Positions 41,528 through 49,563 of a DNA stretch of 64,000 bases are shown in pieces. Made by a program: the position numbers and the translations under genes. The stretch is from positions 485,101 through 549,100 of the forward strand of contig NZ_BSTL01000002.1 of assembly GCF_030269485.1 (NCBI RefSeq), read 5' to 3'. The stretch comes from Actinoplanes sp. NBRC 103695 (GTDB lineage Bacteria; Actinomycetota; Actinomycetes; Mycobacteriales; Micromonosporaceae). Each line of letters opens with the position of its first letter. Positions within the stretch are counted from its first letter, which is position 1. The notes under the pieces were generated by a model. The model ran no database searches. It saw only the letters and a list, made by a program, of their open reading frames with translations, and was not told the DNA's origin.

Positions 41528-42664
41528 GTGAGGCGGGCCCTGGTCGACGGCGCGCTGCTGACCCTGCTGGTCGCGGCGGCCGTGCTCGGTGGCCTGATCA
41601 CGGCGCACGTGGCCGGGCCGGGAGGACTGCTCTGGACGGTCGTCGGGATCCAGGTGCTGACCTCGGTGACGGTCCTCGGCCGGCGGCGGCGGCCGGTCGG
41701 GACCGGGGTGCTGATCGCGCTGTCCGCGCTCGTGCAGACGCTGATCGCGTTCGCCGGACCGGCCCCGGTGGCGGAGAACCTGCTCGGGGTGAGCGCCTGG
41801 GTGCCGCTCGTGCTGTCGGTGGCGGTCGACAACATCGTCGAACGGGGCGTGCCGGCCCGGCGTACCGCATGGGTCTGGATCTCCATCGGAGTGCTCACGG
41901 TCGTCAGCGTGCGGCCGTGGGACCCGACGACCGGGCTGGTCGTCAACGGGCTGCTGCACAGTGCGGTGGCGCCGCTCTTCGGGCTCTACCTGGCCGCGCG
42001 GCGGCGGAAGATCCAGCTGCTGGAGGAGCACGCCGAGCGGGCCCGGGGCGAGGAGCGTACGCGGCTGGCGGCGGAACTCCACGACATCGTCGCGCACCGG
42101 GTGACCCTGATGACGTTGCAGGCCGGGGCGCTGTCGGTGAGCGCGCCGGACGCCGCCACCCGGCAGGCCGTGGAGGAGCTGCGGGAGCACGGCGCCCGGG
42201 CGCTGGACGAGTTGCGTGAGCTGGTCGGGGTGCTGCGCCGGGACGGCCGGGCCGCGGCGCCCGCCCTCGACGAGTCGGCGGCGCCCGCCCTGGCGTCGCT
42301 CGTCGGCGAGGCCGTGCGGGCGGGGCAGGCGGTGCGGCTGACCGAGGACGGGTCGCCGTCGCCGGCGCTGTCCCGGGTGACCGGGCGGACGGCGTACCGG
42401 GTGGTGCAGGAGGCCCTGACCAACGCGCGCAAGCACGCGGCCGGGGCGGAGGTGCGGGTGTCGGCGCACTATGGGCACGATGATCTGCGCATCGTGGTGC
42501 ACAACACGGTGCCCCGGTCGCGGTCGCGGCTGGCGCGGACGGGCAGCGGGACCGGGCTGACCGGCCTGCGGGAACGGGTGGAGTCGATCGGTGGCCGGAT
42601 CACCGCGGGCCCGGACGGGAGCGGCGGCTTCCGGGTCGAGACCGTCCTGCCCACGCGTGGGTGA
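41528..42664 (+). CDS. NarL-type sensor histidine kinase
   Basis: A 378-residue kinase with four to five membrane helices in residues about 8-150, a HisKA_3 box AAELHDIVAHRVTLMTLQAG with the phospho-His near 185, and an HATPase domain VVQEALTNARKHAAG near 293 with TGSGTGLTGLRERVESIGG. The GTG at 41528 is 141 bases from the divergent hydrolase start. Its stop is embedded in a copy of the dispersed repeat, and the partner regulator follows after 87 bases. The signal is unknown. Confidence 0.9.
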   Translation: MRRALVDGALLTLLVAAAVLGGLITAHVAGPGGLLWTVVGIQVLTSVTVLGRRRRPVGTGVLIALSALVQTLIAFAGPAPVAENLLGVSAWVPLVLSVAVDNIVERGVPARRTAWVWISIGVLTVVSVRPWDPTTGLVVNGLLHSAVAPLFGLYLAARRRKIQLLEEHAERARGEERTRLAAELHDIVAHRVTLMTLQAGALSVSAPDAATRQAVEELREHGARALDELRELVGVLRRDGRAAAPALDESAAPALASLVGEAVRAGQAVRLTEDGSPSPALSRVTGRTAYRVVQEALTNARKHAAGAEVRVSAHYGHDDLRIVVHNTVPRSRSRLARTGSGTGLTGLRERVESIGGRITAGPDGSGGFRVETVLPTRG

Positions 42665-42750
42665 TGCGTAGGGGTAAGCAGAGCGGCAACGACACCGGAG
42701 CGTCGCGGCGTGGGTGATGCGTAGGGGTAAGCAGAGCAAAGGGGCGGCGG
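42660..42750 (+). repeat. Dispersed ~33-bp repeat, tandem pair B
   Basis: Copies at 42660-42688 and from 42713 share CGTGGGTGATGCGTAGGGG plus TAAGCAGAGC. The first carries the kinase stop codon, and the pair fills the kinase-regulator gap with a 53-base period. They match the pair at 35781-35848. Confidence 0.87.
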
Positions 42751-42751
42751 T

Positions 42752-43402
42752 GTGATCCGGGTGTTGATCGTCGATGACGAGCCGATGGTGTGCCGGCATC
42801 TGGCGACGATCCTGTCGGCCGCCGACGACATCGAGGTGGCGGGCACGGCCGCGGACGGGGCCGAGGCGGCCGAGGCGGCGGTGCGGGAGCGTCCTGATCT
42901 CGTACTCATGGATCTGCGCATGCCGGGGGTGGACGGCCTGGCCGCGACCGCTCGCATCCGTGCCCTGCCGGACCCGCCGGTTGTTCTGGTTCTGACGACG
43001 TTTGACGCCGACGGGTACGTGATCGAGGCGCTGCGCGCGGGGGCGGCCGGGTTCCTGGTCAAGTCGACGCCGCCGGGTGAGCTGCTCGACCTGATCCGGG
43101 TGGCGGCTCAGGGGCACACCGTGCTCTCGCCGACGGCGAAGGAAGGGCTGGTCGCGGCGTCGGCGACGGCCCGGGACGAACAGGCGCGGGCGCTGGCCCG
43201 GCTGCGCGGGCTCACCGAGCGGGAGCGGGAGGTGCTGGCGGGCATCGGCGACGGACTGTCCAACGCCCAGATCGCCGCGCGGCTGTTCCTCTCCGAGACG
43301 ACCGTGAAAGGCTACATCTCCCGGATGTTCGACAAGCTGGGCTGCGACAACCGTACGCAGGCGGGACTGCTGGCCAAGGCCGCCCGCCTCACGAGCAGGT
43401 GA
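42752..43402 (+). CDS. NarL/FixJ-family response regulator
   Basis: A 216-residue regulator with receiver motifs IVDDEPMV, LVLMDLRMPGVDG (phospho-Asp near residue 53), LTTFDADGYV and FLVKSTPPGE. Its LuxR-type domain is LTEREREVLAGIGDGLSNAQIAARLFLSETTVKGYI. The GTG at 42752 has GGGGCGG upstream. It is the partner of the kinase at 41528, although the pair is split by a repeat element. It converges with the glycosyltransferase gene, with 10 bases between stops. Confidence 0.92.
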   Translation: MIRVLIVDDEPMVCRHLATILSAADDIEVAGTAADGAEAAEAAVRERPDLVLMDLRMPGVDGLAATARIRALPDPPVVLVLTTFDADGYVIEALRAGAAGFLVKSTPPGELLDLIRVAAQGHTVLSPTAKEGLVAASATARDEQARALARLRGLTEREREVLAGIGDGLSNAQIAARLFLSETTVKGYISRMFDKLGCDNRTQAGLLAKAARLTSR

Positions 43403-43412
43403 GCACGACCGG

Positions 43413-44537
43413 TCAGGCGGGGCGCAGGCCGAGGTAGGCCAGGGCGGCGCGGGTCGTCAGATCGTGCGGCAGGCCGGTGGTGAAGCGGCGCCAGATCTCC
43501 CGGTCGTAACGCCACGCGGCGAGGTAGCGGACGCACAGGGCGGGCTCGATCTCGCGCAGGCTGTAACCGGCGGCGCCGAGGGCGTCGGCGATCCGGGCGC
43601 GGCGGGCGCGCGGCACGTCAGAAGCTGTCAAGTCGGTCAGGATCCGGTCGATCAGGGCGGCCCGGGAGTCCAGGAAGCCCCGCCAGTAGTCCGGACCGGC
43701 CTCGGCGATCGGGCGTCCGGCGTCCAGCAGCGCGAAGATGCCCTCGGCCAGGCAGTCGCCGAACTCCTCCTGCGCGGCGCGGCGCGGGTCGGCGTACGGG
43801 TCGAACTCGCGCTGGGCGAACTCGCCGTGCGCGGCGCACCCGGCCAGCCGATCGCCGTTGAGCAGGAAGAACCAGTCCTCGTTGTAGATCGCCGGGAAGA
43901 ACGCGGTGGCCGCCCGCGAGCCGCGGAACAGCATCGCGCCGCCGCCGATGAAGGCGTCCTGCTCGTGGCCGGTCTCCCGGTTGGCGTGGCAGACCACCGA
44001 GTTGTCCGGGAAGCCTGCGTTGCGCAGGCCGACCACCTCATGCCGGTCGAGCAGCCCGGCCGCCTGGCACAGCGCGTCCGGCTCGACGCCGTCGATGTCG
44101 TCGTCCAGGAACAGCACCCGCTCCCAGCCGGTCATGTGGGTCAGAGCCAGTCCGAGGTTGCGCTTGACCGGGGTGTCCGGCCGGCGCTGGAAGAGGGTGT
44201 CGCGCAGGACCATGGTGGTGCGGAACCGGGGGAGGACGTTGTTCGGGCCGACGTCGGCCGCCCAGACCCGGGCGCGGTTGCGCCATACGGCCTTGACCTG
44301 GGCGGCCTGCGCCTCGCGGCTGCACAGCACCACGAGGATCGCGTCGAGCTCCTCGGCCAGGGCGACGGCTGCGGAGAGGCCGGCCGCGTCCCGGGCGGCG
44401 GGGACGATGATCGCGTCCACCGGAGCGGTCGTGGTGATCGTGGACGACGTCGTCAGCAGGCGGCGATGCGACGCGTGCTGAATCAGCCGGACTGGTCTTC
44501 CTAGGGTCGTGCTCACCGGATTCGCCTTTCTCGCCAT
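43413..44537 (-). CDS. Glycosyltransferase-like protein with DDD motif
   Basis: A 374-residue cytoplasmic protein. VDAIIVPAARDAAGLSAAV starts a Rossmann-like region, LGLALTHMTGWERVLFLDDDIDG near residue 145 gives a DxD-like metal site of GT-A fold enzymes, and NREAGHEQDAFIGGGAMLFRG-like and IYNEDWFFLL stretches resemble acceptor and catalytic parts of GT2-type enzymes. Donor and acceptor are unknown. The ATG at 44537 is chosen over an upstream frame start because AGAGAAGAA precedes it and the codons before lack similarity. It follows the XRE gene by 62 bases on the same strand. Confidence 0.68.
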   Translation of the reverse strand: MARKANPVSTTLGRPVRLIQHASHRRLLTTSSTITTTAPVDAIIVPAARDAAGLSAAVALAEELDAILVVLCSREAQAAQVKAVWRNRARVWAADVGPNNVLPRFRTTMVLRDTLFQRRPDTPVKRNLGLALTHMTGWERVLFLDDDIDGVEPDALCQAAGLLDRHEVVGLRNAGFPDNSVVCHANRETGHEQDAFIGGGAMLFRGSRAATAFFPAIYNEDWFFLLNGDRLAGCAAHGEFAQREFDPYADPRRAAQEEFGDCLAEGIFALLDAGRPIAEAGPDYWRGFLDSRAALIDRILTDLTASDVPRARRARIADALGAAGYSLREIEPALCVRYLAAWRYDREIWRRFTTGLPHDLTTRAALAYLGLRPA

Positions 44538-44599
44538 TCGTTCTTCTCTTACGGCGAGAACACTTCCATGATCCGATGCCAAGGGGTCGCTAAGTTTTG

Positions 44600-45562
44600 T
44601 CAAGCGCCCATTCGACCGGGCCACTCGTGAAGTCGATCATCGGTGACCGTCCAGTCCGGGACCACCATCTGCCGCGCCACCATTCGGACCCGGCACACCA
44701 CACTGTACGTGTCGGCGCCGGGAAATCGGCGGGCCAGATGCGCGGCATTCCGATCACGAATGTTGAAATCCGTCAATGCGCGGACCACGCCGTGCGTGCC
44801 GCGGCTGAACGAGCCGTTGAAGATGGTCAGAGTGCGGCGCCGGTTGTACGGATTCGGGGCCCGCAGGAAATGCGCCACGTCCTCGACCAGTCGTGGCCGG
44901 GCGCCGGTGCGGACGATGCGCGGCACCAGCTCGACCGGGTCGGTGTCGGCGTCCACCACGAAGCCGCCCGGGTCCTCGTCGAGCGGGCGTTCCAGCTGGC
45001 GTACCGGGATGTGCTCGAGGTGCTTGATGAGCTCGGCGGTCACCGGGTTCCAGTCGACGCCGCCGAGCAGGATCAGGTGCTCGGTCAGGCCGTCGGGAGG
45101 CAGGTCCTCGGCGGTGCCGATGGTCACCCGGCTGGCCGGGTTCAGGGACGTGACCACGGGCAGCAGCTCGATCAGGGCGTCCAGGTCGGCGTACTTGTAG
45201 GCGTCGATGTAGTCGGGGTTGACCTGATCGAGCTGGCCGAGCTGGGCGCGGCGGTCGTCGGGCAGCCGGGAGCCGACGATCGTGACCGCCTCGCCGGCCG
45301 CGAACGCCAGCGGATGCGACGCGGACTCGACCGGTTCCGGTGAGCGCAGGGCCAGCAGTTCGGCGCGCAGGCCGTCGTCGTTGCCCGGGGCGAAATGCTG
45401 GGCGTACGCCGCCAGCCGGCGCGGGGGCGGCACGGTGCCCTTCTCCCAGGCCGAGATGAGCGGCACGCTGACGCCGAGCGCACGGCCGAGCGCGGACTGG
45501 GTCAGCCCTGCCGACTCGCGCAGCGCCCGCAGGCGCGCGGCAAGCACGGAAACCTCCGGCAC
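44600..45562 (-). CDS. XRE-family regulator with unknown sensor domain
   Basis: A 320-residue protein. The N-terminal helix-turn-helix covers about residues 5-55 (RESAGLTQSALGRALGVSVPLISAWEKG). A 250-residue domain follows, with strands such as VTIVGSRLPDDRR and HLILLGGVDWN that suggest a nucleotide-binding-like fold. A GTG at 45562 is preferred over one at 45583, since GGAGGGAGA then lies about 8 bases upstream and an 18-bp palindrome ends up in the leader rather than on the ribosome site. It likely controls itself and the glycosyltransferase behind it. Confidence 0.78.
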   Translation of the reverse strand: MPEVSVLAARLRALRESAGLTQSALGRALGVSVPLISAWEKGTVPPPRRLAAYAQHFAPGNDDGLRAELLALRSPEPVESASHPLAFAAGEAVTIVGSRLPDDRRAQLGQLDQVNPDYIDAYKYADLDALIELLPVVTSLNPASRVTIGTAEDLPPDGLTEHLILLGGVDWNPVTAELIKHLEHIPVRQLERPLDEDPGGFVVDADTDPVELVPRIVRTGARPRLVEDVAHFLRAPNPYNRRRTLTIFNGSFSRGTHGVVRALTDFNIRDRNAAHLARRFPGADTYSVVCRVRMVARQMVVPDWTVTDDRLHEWPGRMGA

Positions 45563-45584
45563 CGACGGTTCTCCCTCCCGCACC

Positions 45585-45602
45585 GAACTTCAATTGAAGT
45601 TC
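45585..45602. promoter_or_regulatory. Perfect 18-bp palindrome, probable XRE operator
   Basis: GAACTTCAATTGAAGTTC reads identically on both strands and stands 23 bases before the preferred start of the XRE gene. It is the expected size for an autoregulatory site of a dimeric helix-turn-helix protein. Confidence 0.7.
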
Positions 45603-45795
45603 AGCGATCACCGAAGGCTACCCTGAGTGACCTGAAGATGCCTAGATGTGATCTGGACGGGCAGGTCAGCGAGCCCTGAAATTAGCTGAAGAAAATGACA
45701 TTCCGGCATGTGCTGAGGGGGACTCGAAAAGGCGGGAAATTGAAGGAAAGCAATTACGCTCGACACGTCCCTCTCGACGAAAGGCAGTGGTTCCG

Positions 45796-45996
45796 ATGGG
45801 TGTCGATCTCCTCACCGTCATCGCCATCGCGGTGGTCGCCATGCTGATCAAATTCGCCTTGGACTCGCTTCGCGGCATGGCGAAACGGACCTGGATGATG
45901 GCGCAGGGCATGTTCTCCGCGCTCGGCGTCGTCGCGCTCGGATTCATGGCGCTCCTGGTGCTCGCCGGTTCCCTGATCGTGCGATTCCACAGCTGA
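45796..45996 (+). CDS. Small two-helix membrane protein
   Basis: A 66-residue protein with hydrophobic helices near residues 4-20 and 40-62 joined by a basic loop (LRGMAKRTW). No known motif. An in-frame GTG three codons earlier, at 45787, is possible. It lies 14 bases before a GNAT gene and is probably co-transcribed. Function unknown. Confidence 0.6.
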   Translation: MGVDLLTVIAIAVVAMLIKFALDSLRGMAKRTWMMAQGMFSALGVVALGFMALLVLAGSLIVRFHS

Positions 45997-46010
45997 TAGC
46001 GTGACCCGCC

Positions 46011-46472
46011 GTGCGTTACGACGTCCGGATCGCCGACGAAAGCGACCTCCGGCCTCTCCAGGACAGACTGACCGGCGACGACTGCGTGATCCTGCGCCAT
46101 CGCCTGGTGGATGACGACCGCGGCCGGTTGCTCCGGGCGGCCATGGGCAACGACACCGTCGGCTCGGTGATCGTCTCCTGGGCGCCGGCCGACGAGCCCG
46201 AGGTCCGGGCGGTGCTCCCCGGCGTGCCCCTGATGTACCTGCTGCGCGTGGACCAGCCGTACCGGTGCCGGGGGATCGGCACCGGGCTGATCCGGCGCGC
46301 CGAGTCCTACCTGCGCGGCCGTGGCCACGAGCGGGTGCTGATCGGCGTCGACCAGTGCAACGTGCGAGCCGGCCGGCTCTACCGCTCGCTCGGCTACCGC
46401 AACATGCTCGTCGGGCTGCCCGGAAGCGACGGTTCGTACGACATCCTCGTGCGGGAACTCGGCGCGTACTAG
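46011..46472 (+). CDS. GNAT acetyltransferase
   Basis: A 153-residue acetyltransferase with the acetyl-CoA loop LRVDQPYRCRGIGTGLIRRAE near residues 80-100 and a typical ending LYRSLGYRNM. Substrate unknown. The GTG at 46011 follows the small membrane protein closely, and the F420 oxidoreductase starts 11 bases after its stop, so these form one unit. Confidence 0.87.
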   Translation: MRYDVRIADESDLRPLQDRLTGDDCVILRHRLVDDDRGRLLRAAMGNDTVGSVIVSWAPADEPEVRAVLPGVPLMYLLRVDQPYRCRGIGTGLIRRAESYLRGRGHERVLIGVDQCNVRAGRLYRSLGYRNMLVGLPGSDGSYDILVRELGAY

Positions 46473-46483
46473 TTTCTACAATC

Positions 46484-47314
46484 ATGGAATTCGGGGTCGG
46501 ATACTTTCCCACGCACGACGGCGTCGGGCCGGGGCGGCTTGCTCGCATCGTCGAGGACCGCGGGCAGGACGCGCTGGTCTTCGCCGAGCACACGCACATC
46601 CCGGCGTCGCGCGAGACGCCGTACGGCGGCGGCGGGGACCTGCCCCGCAAGTACTGGCACACCTACGACCTGTTCGTCGCGCTGACCGCCGCGGCGGCCG
46701 CCACCTCACGACTGCGGGTCGGCAGCGGCGTCTGCCTGGTCATCGAGCGCGATCCGATCACCACCGCCAAAGAGGTCGCCAGCGTGGACCACCTCAGCGG
46801 CGGCCGCATCGAGTTCGGGGCCGGCATCGGGTGGAACCGCGAGGAGATGCGCAACCACGGGACCGATCCGCGGACCCGGGTGGCGCTCTTCACCGAGCGC
46901 CTGCGGGCCATGCAGCAGATCTGGACGCAGGACGAGGCCACCTTCCACGGCGACCACGTGAACTTCGACCGGATCTGGTCCTGGCCCAAGCCCGCCCAGC
47001 ACCCCTACCCGCCGGTCCTCATCGGGGGCGGCGGCGCGAGTGTCCTCGACCGGGTTCTCGCGTACGGGGACGGCTGGTTCCCGCGCTGGAACGAGGAGAA
47101 CCTCTTCGACCGGATCTCCGAGCTCCGCGCCCGGGCCGACCGGCCGCTGCAGGTGCAGGTCATCTCGGCGCCGTCCGACCCCAAGGCGCTGGAGAAACTG
47201 GCCTCGGCCGGCGTCCACCGCGCCCTGGCCTGGCTGCCGTCCGGTCCGTGGAGTCTGATCGAGCCCGTGCTGGAGAAGTGGGAGCGGGCGATCGGCGAGC
47301 TGACCGGCTCGTGA
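46484..47314 (+). CDS. LLM-class F420-dependent oxidoreductase
   Basis: A 276-residue TIM-barrel luciferase-like protein. FGVGYFPTHDGVGPGRLARIVEDRG opens the barrel, FAEHTHIP is a conserved substrate-side loop, and GGRIEFGAGIGWNREEMRNHG is the typical phosphate-binding stretch of F420-using members. It should transfer hydride between F420 and an unknown substrate. The ATG at 46484 is used. Its stop overlaps the GTG of a PPOX-type F420 protein, so the two are translationally coupled. Confidence 0.9.
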   Translation: MEFGVGYFPTHDGVGPGRLARIVEDRGQDALVFAEHTHIPASRETPYGGGGDLPRKYWHTYDLFVALTAAAAATSRLRVGSGVCLVIERDPITTAKEVASVDHLSGGRIEFGAGIGWNREEMRNHGTDPRTRVALFTERLRAMQQIWTQDEATFHGDHVNFDRIWSWPKPAQHPYPPVLIGGGGASVLDRVLAYGDGWFPRWNEENLFDRISELRARADRPLQVQVISAPSDPKALEKLASAGVHRALAWLPSGPWSLIEPVLEKWERAIGELTGS

Positions 47315-47703
47315 CCCCGGCGGAACGGTTCGGGTCGGCGCCGGTCGCACGGCTCGCCACCGTCGGCGCCGACGGGGCCCCTCATCTCGTACCCATCGTC
47401 TTTGCCCTGGTGGGGGAGACGATCCACAGTGCGGTGGACGCCAAGCCCAAGCGGCACCGAGGCCTCCAGCGGCTGGCGAACATCGCGGCCGAGCCTCGCG
47501 TCAGCGTGCTGGTCGACCATTATGCCGACGACTGGACGGCGCTGTGGTGGGTGCGCGCCGACGGGATCGCGGTCGTGCGCGAGAGCTCGGCGGCGGGGCT
47601 CGAGGCGCTGACCGCGAAGTACGCGCAGTATCGCGAGACGCCGCCGCCGGGTCCGTTCGTGGAGATCTCGGTGCGGCGCTGGACGGCCTGGGGAGTCTCC
47701 TAG
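47311..47703 (+). CDS. PPOX-class F420-dependent enzyme
   Basis: A 130-residue split-barrel protein of the pyridoxamine-oxidase-like fold. VARLATVGADGAPHLVPIVFAL is the F420 phosphate-side strand, and ALWWVRADGIAVVRE and the FVEISVRRWTAW ending match the TIGR03668 (Rv0121-like) group. The GTG overlaps the stop of the LLM enzyme (GTGA). Substrate unknown; a joint redox pathway is likely. Confidence 0.88.
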   Translation: MTPAERFGSAPVARLATVGADGAPHLVPIVFALVGETIHSAVDAKPKRHRGLQRLANIAAEPRVSVLVDHYADDWTALWWVRADGIAVVRESSAAGLEALTAKYAQYRETPPPGPFVEISVRRWTAWGVS

Positions 47704-47860
47704 AGGGCCTGTGACACCGCCGGGCGGCGGGCGATCTCCGCCGAGCAGGTCGCCACGGCGGACATCAGCAGGTCGACGCCGAAGCGGTAGTAGCGGTCGA
47801 GGTCGGGACGGGCCCGGAGATCGCGGTGACCCCGCAGCCGGTCCCGGAACTGGTCTGACC
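47700..47860 (-). pseudogene. C-terminal remnant of a TetR-family regulator
   Basis: Reading the minus strand from about 47860 gives FRDRLRGHRDLRARPDL and DRYYRFGVDLLMSAVATCSA, ending with a stop at 47700-47702. This looks like the last 50 residues of a TetR-type C-terminal domain. There is no start codon and an in-frame stop lies just upstream, so the DNA-binding half is gone. The stop overlaps that of the PPOX gene. Confidence 0.6.
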
Positions 47861-47904
47861 TGACCTGGCCCGGCCGCGGTTGACGCGCCCCTCACAGTGG
47901 AGGG

Positions 47905-48546
47905 ATGGGCGTCGTCTGGCTCGTCTGCGCCGTGCTCCTCACCACGATCGCCGGCTTTCTGCAGGGCCGGGAGTCCGTCTGGGCCTTCTACCTGTCCCTG
48001 CCGATCGCACTGGCCGCGGTGCTCGGATACGTGCTGGCCACGACCTGGTGGGTGACGCCCTCCCGGGAGCGCGGCGACGAGCCGCTGGGGCGGACCCGCG
48101 TCGGGCTCGGACTCTTCGTCGGGGCCGCTGCGCTGGTGTGGGGTTTCGGGTACGGCATCAATCACCAGGCCTGGTTCGGTGAGCGCGTGACCGCCACGGT
48201 GACCGACAGCGAGGTGCGGTGCGGCGGCGAGTCCGGTGACTGTCGCACGCTGTACCAGCTCGCCGAGACCGGGTCGGAAGCCGGCCTCGGCTGGAACTCC
48301 CTGTGCGGAGGGACGGCGCCGGACGGCGGCACCGTCGAGGTGGTCGTGGACCCGCTCGGCTGGATGAAGCCGATCGCCGGCGACTGCGTCGGCAGGCTGA
48401 CGACGTCGCCGTGGTTCACCTACGCCTGGCTCGGTGGGACCGGGGCGATCCTGGTTGTGCGCGTCGCCGTGGCGGTGACGGTGTGGCGCCGGGAGTCCAT
48501 CGGGGGTGGCCCGGGTAGCCCTGATGACGTCCGCCGCGACGGGTGA
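47905..48546 (+). CDS. Membrane protein of unknown function
   Basis: A 213-residue protein with helices near residues 3-20, 26-46, 68-86 and 172-192. A periplasmic-like domain between the last two holds three or more cysteines (VRCGGESGDC, SLCGGTAPDGG, GDCVGRL), suggesting disulphides. It resembles no family I know. The ATG at 47905 follows GTGGAGGG. Confidence 0.7.
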   Translation: MGVVWLVCAVLLTTIAGFLQGRESVWAFYLSLPIALAAVLGYVLATTWWVTPSRERGDEPLGRTRVGLGLFVGAAALVWGFGYGINHQAWFGERVTATVTDSEVRCGGESGDCRTLYQLAETGSEAGLGWNSLCGGTAPDGGTVEVVVDPLGWMKPIAGDCVGRLTTSPWFTYAWLGGTGAILVVRVAVAVTVWRRESIGGGPGSPDDVRRDG

Positions 48547-48556
48547 ACCGGGGCCG

Positions 48557-48832
48557 CTAGCGGCGGCCGCGGGCGACGATGGCCACGGCCACCTGATGCA
48601 GCTGGGCGTGGTCGGGGGTGAAGCCGGCCGCGATGTCCGGGTGCAGGTGGCTGCGGGTCTCGGTGAGGAGCTGGCCGGTCAGCTGGTCGGCGGTCTCACC
48701 GGCGTACCGGGATTCAATGGTCTCCCGCGCGGCCGAGAGGGCCGACGAGAGCTGTTCCTCCAAAGCCCCCTGCAGCTTCCGCTCGACCGGACTGAGTGAC
48801 TGCGGATCCAGCGTGACCTGCGGTTCGACCAT
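48557..48832 (-). CDS. Small helical protein of unknown function
   Basis: A 91-residue acidic-basic helical protein without cysteine or membrane segments (PVERKLQGALEEQLSSALSAARETIESRY). The ATG at 48832 is used; AAGGG lies about 14 bases upstream, farther than usual. It converges with the membrane protein gene. Function unknown. Confidence 0.55.
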   Translation of the reverse strand: MVEPQVTLDPQSLSPVERKLQGALEEQLSSALSAARETIESRYAGETADQLTGQLLTETRSHLHPDIAAGFTPDHAQLHQVAVAIVARGRR

Positions 48833-48876
48833 GTGGGGCCGGATACCCTTCCGCCCCACATCGGTAAACCAGAAGG

Positions 48877-49452
48877 TCAGGGCCGTCCGCGCTTGACCTC
48901 GAAGAAGGTCTCGCTGGCGGACAGGGCGGCGACCGCGTCCCAGATCTTGACGGCCTCGTCGACGTCGGGGACCGGGCCGATGATCGGGCCGTGCACGCCG
49001 CGCGGCGCGCCCTCGATCCACAGCACCGGCGAGCCGATGTCGGGGCCGGCCGAGGCGAACGCCTCGTCGTGCGACTCCTGGACGGCCGCGTCGAGCGACT
49101 CGTCGGCCAGCGGCTTGGTGTCGTCGATGCCGGCCGCCTCGGCCGCGGCGAGCACGATCTCCTGCGAGAGCGGCGTATCCGCCCCGTGCGTCCGGTTGCC
49201 GATCTCGGTGTAGAACCGGCCGATCGCGGCTTCCTGTCCCCGGAGCGATGCGATCAGCCGCAGGGCGGAGAACGACGCCTCGGACACCGGCCGCCACTGC
49301 TCCGGCACGTTCTTCACGCCGCCGTTGAGGATGGCCAGGCTGAACGGGCGCCAATGAATATCGATCCCGCGCTCCGGGGCCACCTTGGTCAGCCAGCGCG
49401 AAGTGCGCCAGGTGAAGGGGCAGAGCGGGTCGAAGTAGTAAGTCACCTGCAT
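48877..49452 (-). CDS. DsbA-family protein, mycothiol-dependent nitroreductase (Rv2466c) type
   Basis: A 191-residue thioredoxin-fold protein with FDPLCPFTWRTSRW at its start, SLAILNGG, GNRTHG and the FFEVKRGRP end, the order seen in Rv2466c-like proteins. Rv2466c uses mycothiol to reduce nitro drugs and contains CPWC; here the motif is CPFT with a single Cys, so a monothiol mechanism is expected. No signal peptide, hence cytoplasmic. It is divergent from lpqY with 111 bases between. Confidence 0.86.
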   Translation of the reverse strand: MQVTYYFDPLCPFTWRTSRWLTKVAPERGIDIHWRPFSLAILNGGVKNVPEQWRPVSEASFSALRLIASLRGQEAAIGRFYTEIGNRTHGADTPLSQEIVLAAAEAAGIDDTKPLADESLDAAVQESHDEAFASAGPDIGSPVLWIEGAPRGVHGPIIGPVPDVDEAVKIWDAVAALSASETFFEVKRGRP

Positions 49453-49563
49453 GAACTCATCCTAGGCACGAGCCGGGACGAGGATGTATTTCGCGTTTGT
49501 TTCACGTGGCGGAAGGGCAGAGGCACAGAACGTAAAGCCCCCACAGGCTCGGATGGAGGGTCA

